NCBI GenBank assembly: GCA_021202575.1
Contig: JAJQCU010000303.1
Location: 1-9,048, forward strand
Origin: Lachnospiraceae bacterium
GTDB lineage: Bacteria; Bacillota; Clostridia; Lachnospirales; Lachnospiraceae
Length of the DNA: 9,048 nt
Direction: 5' to 3'
Shown here: positions 1-6,312 of the stretch, in pieces
Layout of the letters: every line of letters starts with the position of its first letter
How positions within the stretch are numbered: the first letter of the stretch is position 1
Made by a program: the position numbers and the translations under genes
The notes under the pieces: model-generated
Databases searched by the model: none
The model's input: the letters and a program-made list of their open reading frames with translations, nothing else
Told to the model about the DNA's origin: nothing

Positions 1-117
1 CATAAACACGTCCAAAAAGTATGACAAGTCGGCTTTACAAATTGTCTTTTGAAAGAAAAAAGCTGATAAAAACGGCGATTTCTGACGGTTGTTGATGTTA
101 TATAAACTTTCGTTGTG

Positions 118-153
118 GAAATTCCCGAAATTGGGAAAATTCGGCAAATCCTC
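118..153 (+). repeat. Four 9-bp phased AAAT-type repeats upstream of the promoter
   Basis: Four consecutive 9-mers are seen: GAAATTCCC (118-126), GAAATTGGG (127-135), AAAATTCGG (136-144) and a weaker CAAATCCTC (145-153). The array stops exactly where the proposed -35 box begins. The first two units also form an inverted repeat, TTCCC-N6-GGGAA (122-137). Phased A/T tracts just upstream of a -35 box can act as curved DNA or an UP-like element, and an inverted repeat there can be an operator. Both roles are inference. The repeat itself is directly visible, but it is short and could be chance. Confidence 0.4.
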
Positions 154-181
154 TGGACATTCGCCATTCTTTTGCTATAAT
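154..181 (+). promoter_or_regulatory. Sigma-A-type promoter of the pilus operon, extended -10
   Basis: The -35 box TGGACA (154-159, 5/6 match to TTGACA) is followed by a 16-nt spacer and a perfect TATAAT (176-181). A TG at 173-174 gives the extended -10 form TGnTATAAT. Transcription would start near 187-189, about 45 nt before the chosen start of the first gene. This is the only convincing promoter in the window, and its position makes any protein start upstream of it unlikely. Confidence 0.7.
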
Positions 182-232
182 GGCATCACTGCCTTTCATT
201 CCACCAATGTTTCCGGCGTCTCATGTGGAAAT

Positions 233-1210
233 ATGAAGCGCAATCCGAAACTGGTCCTGTATGAGCCGGACCAAACCTTTGCAGCCAGAATCTGTGACTA
301 CTGGATCAATCAGAAGGGTTTTCCTTTTGAGGTCACCTGTTTCTCAAATTATGAGAAGTGGCGCAGCGCGTACCCGCGGCTGTCCGCGGATGTGTGGCTG
401 ATTGACTCCAGCATCGCGCAGGAGGTTCAGGAGGCGGGGCTTTCCGGCAGAGTGCTTTTATGGACCGACGATGAAAGTCAGGAAACTGCAATCTACAAAT
501 ACCGAAGCGCTGACATCCTGATGCAGACACTGAAAGATTGCCTTGATACGGCAGCACAGGGAAATGTGCCGGACAGGGAACAGACCTGTGTCATTGGACT
601 ATATACTCCCGTAAGGTCGGAGCTGCAGACCGTGGTGGGCGTGGAAATGGCCCGGGCGCTGACAGCCTACGGACAGGTGCTGTATCTGCCGTTGACAGGT
701 TTTTGGGCGATGAAGGATTTGCAGGCTGACTACTATTCTAAAGACATATCAGATTTCATGTATTTTCTTGCACGATCTGAGCAGCAATCTACAATTCTTA
801 TTCAAAACTACATATTGGAGCAGGAGGGCATCGAGCTGTTGGCTGCCGTGGATAATCCGGACAGCCTGAGGGCAGTTACCTCACAGGAATGGCTGGACTT
901 TCTTGACTTTTGGAAAAAAACGGGCAGATATCAGTATGTGCTTCTGGACATCGGCCCGGAGATCAGTGAGATACCGAAGCTTTTGCAGGGCTGTGCCAAA
1001 ATATTTATCGTCAGGGAGAATGGCGGCATCAGCGAGCGGATATGGCGTCAGTATGAGCAGTATCTGGAGGCGACCGGCAATTTAAGTCTGATGGCCAGGA
1101 CGGAGATGATCCGGCTGCCGGAGAGGCGGGAGGATTTTGACAGCGTGGAGACTACGGAGTACAAGCATCGCATTGCCGTGGAAATTCTTTCCCGGGCCGG
1201 TGTGATATGA
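233..1210 (+). CDS. tadZ: TadZ/CpaE-like pilus positioning protein with degenerate ATPase site
   Basis: This 325-residue cytoplasmic protein resembles the TadZ/CpaE group: an atypical receiver-like N-terminal domain joined to a ParA/MinD-like P-loop fold. Residues 5-105 look receiver-like, with a beta strand plus Asp at WLIDSS (D58). Residues 118-325 look ParA-like, with GQVLYLPL (147-154) and YVLLDIGPE (235-243) as the strand and Asp region. The nucleotide loop is degenerate: IGLYTPVRSE (121-130) replaces the Lys-containing KGGxGKT, so ATP hydrolysis is doubtful. TadZ proteins localise the pilus machine to a cell site. I chose the ATG at 233 because the frame upstream (from 89) crosses the promoter and encodes nothing recognisable; the ribosome site there is weak. 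The 3' end overlaps tadA by ATGA. Codons at about 729-823 are unusually AT-rich. The role is inferred from fold and operon position. Confidence 0.8.
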   Translation: MKRNPKLVLYEPDQTFAARICDYWINQKGFPFEVTCFSNYEKWRSAYPRLSADVWLIDSSIAQEVQEAGLSGRVLLWTDDESQETAIYKYRSADILMQTLKDCLDTAAQGNVPDREQTCVIGLYTPVRSELQTVVGVEMARALTAYGQVLYLPLTGFWAMKDLQADYYSKDISDFMYFLARSEQQSTILIQNYILEQEGIELLAAVDNPDSLRAVTSQEWLDFLDFWKKTGRYQYVLLDIGPEISEIPKLLQGCAKIFIVRENGGISERIWRQYEQYLEATGNLSLMARTEMIRLPERREDFDSVETTEYKHRIAVEILSRAGVI

Positions 1211-2457
1211 ATGATCAGAGAGAGGAATTGAAGAGGCTGGTCAGAGACTGCGCCATGGACCGGCTGCAGCGCAGGGAGGAGCTGGAGGATGAAGAGGTAT
1301 TCACCCAGATTCAGGAAGCGGCATTTACTTTTGCCTCCTTTCGGGCCATGGTGCCCCGGGAGAAGGATCGGCTCTGCCGGGAGGTCTTTAACAGTATCCG
1401 GGGGCTGGATATTCTGGATGAGCTTCTGGGCAGGGAATATATCTCCGAGATAATGATTAACGGGTATGACCGCATCTATGTGGAGCGGGAGGGCAGAATT
1501 GAGCGCTGGCCCGGACGGTTTGAGAGTGAGGAGCGGTATCACGACATTATTCAGCAGATGGTGTCCGCCTGTAACCGCATGGTCAACGGTGCAAGCCCCA
1601 TTGTGGACGCCAGGCTTTCCGATGGCTCCAGGCTCCATGTGGTATTGCCGCCGGTGGCGCTGGATGGGCCGGCGGTGACGATCCGCCACTTTAAGAAAGC
1701 GGCTTTTACCATTGAGGACCTGGTGCGGATTCAGAGCATTTCTGAGGAGTGTGCGCAGTTTTTACGAAAGCTTGTAGTGGCCAGATACAATATCTTTATC
1801 AGCGGGGGAACCGGCGCGGGCAAAACAAGCTTTTTAAACGCGCTCTCCGCTTTTATCCCGGAAGATGAGAGGGTGGTCAGCATTGAGGACAGCGCGGAGC
1901 TGAGACTGCAGCACATTCCCAATCTGGTGCGGCTGGAGACCCGGCTGAGCAATGAGAAGGACTGCGTACCGGTCAGTATGCGGAGTTTGCTGAAGGCGTC
2001 TTTGAGAATGCGGCCGGACAGAATCGTGGTGGGAGAGGTTCGCGGAGAGGAATGCGTGGATATGATTCAGGCTATGAATACCGGACAGGAAGGAAGCTTA
2101 TCCACCGGCCACGCGAATTCCGGCAGGGATATGCTGGCCAGGCTGGAGACCATGTTCCTGATGGGGCTGGAAATTCCGCTGGAAGCCATCCGGAGGCAGT
2201 TAGGCTGTATCAATATTATTGTTCATCTGGGACGGCTGAGGGATAAAAGCAGGCGGGTGCTGGAGGTCTGGGAAATTCTGGGATATTGGGATCAGGAGGT
2301 ACAGATGCAGCTTTTGTATCAGTTTGTGGAGGAAGGAGAACGAGATGGCAAAATATACGGGAGTCTCAGGAAGGTGGGAACGCTTACGAGAACAGATAAG
2401 CTGGCCATGGCGGGATTCGAAGTACCTTCCCGGCCTCTCATGGATGAAGCGCCTTAG
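1207..2457 (+). CDS. tadA: TadA/CpaF-family pilus assembly ATPase
   Basis: This is the secretion ATPase that powers Flp pilus assembly as a cytoplasmic hexamer on the TadB/TadC platform. The 416 residues show the family order: a helical N-terminal region (1-75), the EIMINGYDRIYVE domain (81-93) and RxSDGSRLHVVLPP (136-149). The Walker A motif is GGTGAGKT (200-207, Lys206), the Asp box is EDSAEL (227-232), the Walker B-like segment is RIVVGEVRGEE (272-282, Glu277), and the His box is TGHANS (300-305). All catalytic elements are present, so it should be active. Length is normal for the CpaF group. The start overlaps the stop of the tadZ-like gene as ATGA and has no good ribosome site of its own, implying coupling. 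The last 113 nt also encode the TadB N-terminus in another frame. Confidence 0.97.
   Translation: MNDQREELKRLVRDCAMDRLQRREELEDEEVFTQIQEAAFTFASFRAMVPREKDRLCREVFNSIRGLDILDELLGREYISEIMINGYDRIYVEREGRIERWPGRFESEERYHDIIQQMVSACNRMVNGASPIVDARLSDGSRLHVVLPPVALDGPAVTIRHFKKAAFTIEDLVRIQSISEECAQFLRKLVVARYNIFISGGTGAGKTSFLNALSAFIPEDERVVSIEDSAELRLQHIPNLVRLETRLSNEKDCVPVSMRSLLKASLRMRPDRIVVGEVRGEECVDMIQAMNTGQEGSLSTGHANSGRDMLARLETMFLMGLEIPLEAIRRQLGCINIIVHLGRLRDKSRRVLEVWEILGYWDQEVQMQLLYQFVEEGERDGKIYGSLRKVGTLTRTDKLAMAGFEVPSRPLMDEAP
2328..2338 (+). promoter_or_regulatory. Ribosome binding site that fixes the tadB start inside tadA
   Basis: GGAGGAAGGAG lies 6 nt before the ATG at 2345, within the tadA reading frame. 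An in-frame alternative ATG at 2444 has no comparable site. This favours the long-overlap start for tadB. Confidence 0.7.
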
Positions 2458-3151
2458 CTGGCTTCTGGAAGGTGTGGCGGCCGCGGGGCTGCTCGGTTAC
2501 TTCTTTTACCGAAGCTTTATCGGTTTTTTCGTTCTGCTTCTGGCGGTACCGGCGCTGTATCTGTGGCAGCAGCGGGAATATCTGGAGCTTGTGAGGATGC
2601 AGATCACTCTGGGATTTAAAGAATGGCTGACCTATCTGAAAAGCGAGCTTCAGGCGGGATACAGTCCGGAGCAGGCAGTGCTCAGGGTGCAGGCGCCGTT
2701 TTCCTCTTATATCGGGGAAAAGCACCCGCTGTGCCCGGGGCTGTCTGAGATCGCGGCGGGGCTGAAGCTTCATCAGCCCTTGGAGAAGCTGCTGACAGAG
2801 TATGGCTCGGACAGTGGAATTTCCTATATCGCCGGGTTTGCCAAGACTTTTTCCATTGTCAAACAGCGGGGAGGCAGCATGTCCGAGACGCTGGACGCGA
2901 GCATCCGCCTGATCTGTGAGAGGATTGAGACGGTGCAGGAGATAGAGAGCATGATATCGGCCAAAAAGCTGGAGCACAAATTCATGTGCCTGATTCCCTT
3001 TGGAATACTTCTCTTTGTAGGGAAGACAGCGGAAGGGTACTTTGATCCGCTGTATCACAATCTGATGGGGGCAGGAGTTATGACGGGAGCGCTTGCGGTC
3101 TACGTGGCCAGTGTGGTACTGGGAGAAAGGATTACAAAGGTAAGCCTATGA
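2345..3151 (+). CDS. tadB: TadB, inner platform protein of the Flp pilus (T2SSF domain)
   Basis: This integral membrane platform protein works with TadC to couple ATPase motion to pilin extraction. It has 268 residues. A basic, Trp-rich N-terminus (1-37) is followed by two adjacent membrane segments (about 38-56 and 58-76). The cytoplasmic helical T2SSF domain (about 85-205) carries ELQAGYSPEQAV (101-112) and the family-typical FAKTFSIVKQRGGSMSETL (165-183). Two more membrane segments follow (about 211-230 and 241-260). The start at 2345 is set by the strong ribosome site at 2328-2338 and gives a 113-nt overlap with tadA. The 3' end overlaps tadC by ATGA. Function is well supported by family and neighbours; the exact N-terminus is less certain. 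Confidence 0.92.
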   Translation: MAKYTGVSGRWERLREQISWPWRDSKYLPGLSWMKRLSWLLEGVAAAGLLGYFFYRSFIGFFVLLLAVPALYLWQQREYLELVRMQITLGFKEWLTYLKSELQAGYSPEQAVLRVQAPFSSYIGEKHPLCPGLSEIAAGLKLHQPLEKLLTEYGSDSGISYIAGFAKTFSIVKQRGGSMSETLDASIRLICERIETVQEIESMISAKKLEHKFMCLIPFGILLFVGKTAEGYFDPLYHNLMGAGVMTGALAVYVASVVLGERITKVSL

Positions 3152-4470
3152 GCGGATGGATAGAAAGGCTGGCCGGACGAATATATGTCCGGCTGAGTAA
3201 AAGCAGATTTTTTGAGCTGCTGGCTCCTTTGCGGCTTCGCAGGAATATCGAATTTTGCGGGATGGAGATACAGCGGTATTATGAGGACAAAATCGCGCTT
3301 TTTTTAAAGGTGCTGCTCGGAGGCCTGCTGCTGATCGCCCTGCAGGGAGCGGCTCTGTATCTGCAAAGGGAACAGGTTACGGTGCTGGAAAGACCGGCGG
3401 CTGGACAAAGCTCTGATCAGGAGGAGCTGTGGCTGGAGGAGGAGGGGACGGCGGTCCAGGTGGAGGTTTATGCCCGGGAGCTGACGAAGGAGGAGGCGGA
3501 TGAAAGCTTTGAAGCGCTGCTTTCAGTTCTGGAGCAGATGATTTTGGGTGAGAATGAAAGCTTTGCCAAAGTGACGGAAGACCTGACGCTCCCGGATTCG
3601 GTTGGCGGCTATCCGTTTACTCTGACGTGGAGCAGCTTAAATTGGGAGATCATTTCCTCAGAAGGAGAAGTGGACAGGGAGGGGCTGACGGAGGATATAC
3701 AGGCTGAACTGAGGCTGAGGGCTGATTATGGAGGCTGGCAGTGGTATTACACCTTTTCACTGACGGTATCAGCGCCCGTCATGAGCACGGAACAGGAGTA
3801 TCTTTATGCAGTGGAAGCGCTCCTGAAAGAGAGTGAGGAGGAAAGCCGCGGGAAGGAGCAGTGGGAGCTGCCTGAAGAGCTGGAAGGGGCCGTACTGAAA
3901 TTTTACAGGAATGTCGACTACAGCAGCCTGATCTGGCTTGCACTTTTGCTCCTTCTTCTGCCGCCTCTTCTGTGGGCAGCCAAAGATCAGGATCTGTGGG
4001 AGAAGCGAAAGAAGAGAAGATCCCGGATGGAGAGCGCTTATCCGGAGTTTATCAGCAGATTATCCCTGTATATTGCGGCAGGACTGAATCTGCAAAGGGC
4101 GATGGCGGAGTGTGCGGCGGATTACCAGCAGGACTGGGGACAGGAAAAGCTGTTGGGGAAAGAGTTATCTGATTTTATGAAAAGGATGAAGGATGGATAC
4201 AGCTTTTATCAGGCCCTGGAAGCCTTTGCTGAGGCGTGTGACGAGGAGCACTATAAGAAGCTGGCGGGCCTGCTCAGGCAGGCGGAAAAAAACAGCATGC
4301 GGGGACTTGCGCGCATGCTGGAGCAGGAGGCAGCCGCCGTGCAGGAGGAGCAGCGCAGGGACAGCAGGGCCAGAGGGGACAGGATCTCTGATAAATTGCT
4401 GGGGCCGATGATGCTGCAGCTGGCCATTGTGATGGGACTGATCATGGTCCCGGCGTTTTTATCATTCTGA
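3148..4470 (+). CDS. tadC: TadC platform protein with inserted Ig-like extracytoplasmic domain
   Basis: This is the second T2SSF-type membrane platform protein. At 440 residues it is well over the roughly 300 usual for TadC, and the excess is one insertion. Residues 1-49 are basic and cytoplasmic, and 50-72 form the first membrane segment. Residues 73-257 are an acidic soluble stretch predicted outside the membrane, and 258-278 form the second membrane segment. The T2SSF core spans about 295-410 (SLYIAAGLNLQRAM at 306-319), with a last membrane segment at 418-438. Inside the insertion, residues 130-208 (LGENESFAKVTEDLTLP, then LTWSSLNWEIIS and EGEVDREGL, ending YYTFSLTVSAP) read like the atrophied bacterial Ig-like domain family. 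That fold call is from memory of the pattern, not a search. The start overlaps tadB by ATGA, with AAAGG 7 nt upstream. Confidence 0.92.
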   Translation: MSGWIERLAGRIYVRLSKSRFFELLAPLRLRRNIEFCGMEIQRYYEDKIALFLKVLLGGLLLIALQGAALYLQREQVTVLERPAAGQSSDQEELWLEEEGTAVQVEVYARELTKEEADESFEALLSVLEQMILGENESFAKVTEDLTLPDSVGGYPFTLTWSSLNWEIISSEGEVDREGLTEDIQAELRLRADYGGWQWYYTFSLTVSAPVMSTEQEYLYAVEALLKESEEESRGKEQWELPEELEGAVLKFYRNVDYSSLIWLALLLLLLPPLLWAAKDQDLWEKRKKRRSRMESAYPEFISRLSLYIAAGLNLQRAMAECAADYQQDWGQEKLLGKELSDFMKRMKDGYSFYQALEAFAEACDEEHYKKLAGLLRQAEKNSMRGLARMLEQEAAAVQEEQRRDSRARGDRISDKLLGPMMLQLAIVMGLIMVPAFLSF

Positions 4471-4500
4471 ATGAAAAACAGCTGTGAACAGCAGCAAAAA

Positions 4501-4506
4501 AGGAGG
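4501..4506 (+). promoter_or_regulatory. Strong ribosome binding site of the Flp pilin
   Basis: AGGAGG sits 7 nt before the ATG at 4514, the best-matched site in the operon. With no terminator or own promoter visible, strong initiation may be how the major pilin is made in excess. It also favours 4514 over the in-frame upstream codon at 4484. Confidence 0.75.
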
Positions 4507-4513
4507 CAGGACT

Positions 4514-4687
4514 ATGAAAGCATTTTTGCGGCAAATGGGAAAAAAGAGGATTGGCGGCTTCGGAACAGTGGAGATGATTCTGCTGATCGTGGTATTGATT
4601 GCGGTGGTGTTGATTTTCAGGGATCAGATCACCAGTCTGGTACGGAGTATTTTTGAAAACATCACCAGCCAGGCTCTCAGTGTGTAA
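4514..4687 (+). CDS. flp: Flp-family type IVb prepilin (major pilin)
   Basis: This small protein of 57 residues is the likely main pilus subunit. A 15-residue basic leader (MKAFLRQMGKKRIGG) is followed by the prepilin peptidase site G15|F16, with Phe at +1 and Glu20 at +5, as in type IV pilins. A hydrophobic assembly helix runs from about 19 to 35. The mature protein would be only 42 residues, typical of Flp pilins. The short tail (36-57) is amphipathic. It follows tadC after 43 nt, and its last 35 nt overlap the chosen start of the DUF5702 gene. The processing enzyme is probably the peptidase at 7130-7537. Confidence 0.93.
   Translation: MKAFLRQMGKKRIGGFGTVEMILLIVVLIAVVLIFRDQITSLVRSIFENITSQALSV
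4644..4647 (+). promoter_or_regulatory. Weak ribosome binding site supporting a TTG start
   Basis: GGAG lies 5 nt before the TTG at 4653. The competing GTG at 4680 has only a poor site upstream. The choice affects nine residues of the DUF5702 leader. Confidence 0.4.
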
Positions 4688-6077
4688 GGGAAAAGGCGTC
4701 CGGGGCTCGGTCAGTCTGTTTCTGGCGCTGACAGTATCCATATTTCTGATGCTTGCTGTGGTCCTGATCGAGGGCGCCAGAGAGAATACATTGCTGCTGC
4801 AGGCGGAGGTGGCTCTGGACAGCGGTGTGAACAGCGCCATGGGAGAATACCACAAAAATCTCTGGGAGGACTATGGACTGCTGTTTATCGATTGCTCCTA
4901 CAAAAGCAGTCTGCCGAGCTACGAATATCTGTCGCAGCATATTATGGCCGCCGTGGACAGGAATTTGGGGCAGAGCTCAGGCTGGCTGGCCCTGACGATG
5001 CAGGACTGCAGTGTGTCCCAGGTGGTGCTGGCCACGGATGATGATGGGGCGGCGTTTTATCAGCAGGCGGTGGAAGCTGCCAAAGCGGAGACCGGCATCG
5101 CCATTCTGGAGCAGTTACTGCCTTATCTGACCCAAACGGAGGAGCTGATGGTGACCGGAGAATCCATTCTGGGAACCGGGGCTTCCCTGAACGGCGCGAT
5201 TGAGGAAGCCAACGGCCAGGTCATTGAGGTGCAGCCGGAGGTATGGGGATATAATGAGGAAGGGGAATATGTGCTGGAGCGGGATGCGGAGTATGAGACC
5301 GTGGATATTGCCAGCCCGGTGAGGAGCATTCTGGAGACTTCTGAGGAATTTATCCTGTCTCAGGTATTGTCGGGCAGCAGCGTCTCATCCCTCAGTATTG
5401 ATGTGTCAGAGACGGTTTCCAACCGGAATCGGGCCGAAGGCCTGGGCTCCGCTGAATGGGACGACGGCCTCACGGACAAAGTGCTGTTCCTTTATTACGT
5501 ATATACGTATATGGGGAATTACCGGGATCCCGCCGGGGAGGAAAGCCTGCAATATTCCATGGAGTATATAATGGCTGGGAAGAATTCTGACCGGAAGAAC
5601 CTGGCCTCGGCAGTTTCACGTATCTTTTTGCTTCGGCTGGCTGATAATTTCGCGGTGATACAGCAGAATGCGGAGCGCGTGGCGGAAGCGGAGGCTGCTG
5701 CTGCCGCAGCCACAATTCTGGTGCCCTATCTGGAGCCGGTCGTGAAGCAGGCGTTTCTTCTGTCCTGGAGCTATGAGGACAGTCTTGAGGATGTGCGGTC
5801 GCTGCTGTCAGGGGAGAAGGTGGCGCTGTTAAAGAGCCTTGGCCTGAGTGATGTGAAGCTTGATTATGAGCAGTATCTGATGATTTTACTGCTTCTGACC
5901 GGGAAGGACAGGCTTTCTGTACGAACGATGGACGTGATTGAGCTTGCGGTAAAACAGACAGAGGGAAACGAGAATTTCCGGTTTGACGGCTGCATTGCGA
6001 GCTGCCTGATTCAGGGCAGCTTTGCGGATGACAGCGGCAGAAGCTATCAGACAGATGTCTCGTTAAGCTATTACTGA
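4653..6077 (+). CDS. DUF5702-type pilus-locus protein, single N-terminal membrane anchor
   Basis: I recognise the pattern of the DUF5702 proteins found in Clostridial Tad loci; no biochemical function is known to me. The 474 residues (TTG start) comprise a short basic leader (1-18) and a membrane segment GSVSLFLALTVSIFLMLAVV (18-37), then a TadE/TadG-like helix with EGARENTLLLQAEVALDSG (40-58). The family-like GEYHKNLWEDYGLLFIDCSY (64-83) comes next, followed by a large, mostly extracytoplasmic region (84-474). That region has an alanine-rich helix (343-353) and hydrophobic helices near 354-370 and 408-415. The leader resembles the pseudopilins, but position +5 after G18 is Phe, not Glu, so prepilin processing is uncertain. 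GTG 4680 is an alternative start giving a 9-residue leader. It is probably a minor or surface component of the pilus. The next gene is separated by an inverted-repeat element. Confidence 0.85.
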   Translation: MKTSPARLSVCKGKGVRGSVSLFLALTVSIFLMLAVVLIEGARENTLLLQAEVALDSGVNSAMGEYHKNLWEDYGLLFIDCSYKSSLPSYEYLSQHIMAAVDRNLGQSSGWLALTMQDCSVSQVVLATDDDGAAFYQQAVEAAKAETGIAILEQLLPYLTQTEELMVTGESILGTGASLNGAIEEANGQVIEVQPEVWGYNEEGEYVLERDAEYETVDIASPVRSILETSEEFILSQVLSGSSVSSLSIDVSETVSNRNRAEGLGSAEWDDGLTDKVLFLYYVYTYMGNYRDPAGEESLQYSMEYIMAGKNSDRKNLASAVSRIFLLRLADNFAVIQQNAERVAEAEAAAAAATILVPYLEPVVKQAFLLSWSYEDSLEDVRSLLSGEKVALLKSLGLSDVKLDYEQYLMILLLLTGKDRLSVRTMDVIELAVKQTEGNENFRFDGCIASCLIQGSFADDSGRSYQTDVSLSYY

Positions 6078-6081
6078 TATC

Positions 6082-6312
6082 GTGTTTTAGAGACAGTTCA
6101 GCGAAACACTGCCCCGGCCGGGCAGCGTCAGCAGTATTTCCGGAGGGGAAAGGCGTGGAAAATATGAAAATAAATAAAAAAAGCAAACTCTCCAGGTGCA
6201 GAGCGGAGAAAAAGATACACCTCCTTTCTCAGAGCTCATCATTTCATACCGCGTTCTCTCCAAAGGGAATACCGCTGAGGCTGTCCGGCCCTCTTTTGAG
6301 GGCGCGAAACAC
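6082..6312. repeat. Large imperfect inverted-repeat element between the DUF5702 and TadE-like genes
   Basis: Positions 6116-6148 pair with 6255-6290. Of 33 positions, 27 form Watson-Crick pairs, 4 form G-U pairs and 2 mismatch, with a 3-nt bulge at 6262-6264. The pairing resumes inside as 6154-6158 with 6249-6253 and 6163-6169 with 6242-6248. The loop holds a smaller hairpin (6201-6237). An outer stem GTGTTT (6082-6087) with AAACAC (6307-6312) closes the structure. Side hairpins are possible at 6109-6125 (CTGCCC/GGGCAG) and 6288-6303 (GCCCTC-TTTT-GAGGGC). An 11-bp direct repeat, GCGAAACACTG, lies at 6101-6111 and 6304-6314. No T-run follows, so it is not a standard terminator. It could be a MITE-like or dispersed repeat, or a cis-acting mRNA structure. 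The pairing is seen; the identity is inference. Confidence 0.7.

Noticed and set aside
89..232. Open frame extending the tadZ-like gene upstream to an ATG at 89
   Set aside because: It crosses the promoter (154-181) and the phased repeats, encodes no family sequence, and is AT-rich. The protein homology starts right after the ATG at 233.
1048..1689. Open frame of 213 codons on the - strand
   Set aside because: It is antisense to tadZ/tadA, which have clear domain evidence, and its translation is low-complexity shadow sequence.
4471..4656. Small + strand frame starting just after tadC (ATG 4471)
   Set aside because: It overlaps the well-supported Flp pilin in another frame, has no hydrophobic helix and no ribosome site.
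5496..5512. Perfect 14-nt palindrome TACGTATATACGTA, also a tandem ACGTATAT pair
   Set aside because: It encodes Tyr-Val-Tyr-Thr-Tyr within DUF5702, where TAY and GTA codons produce such patterns; no supporting context for a binding site.
5470..6186. Long open frame of 238 codons on the - strand
   Set aside because: It is antisense to DUF5702, is rich in Pro/Ser/Arg as expected from the complement of GC-rich codons, and runs into the inverted-repeat element. No family is recognised.
6288..6303. GCCCTC-TTTT-GAGGGC hairpin as a terminator
   Set aside because: No T-run follows the stem; the sequence continues GCGAAACACTG into the next gene. It is treated as part of the inverted-repeat element.
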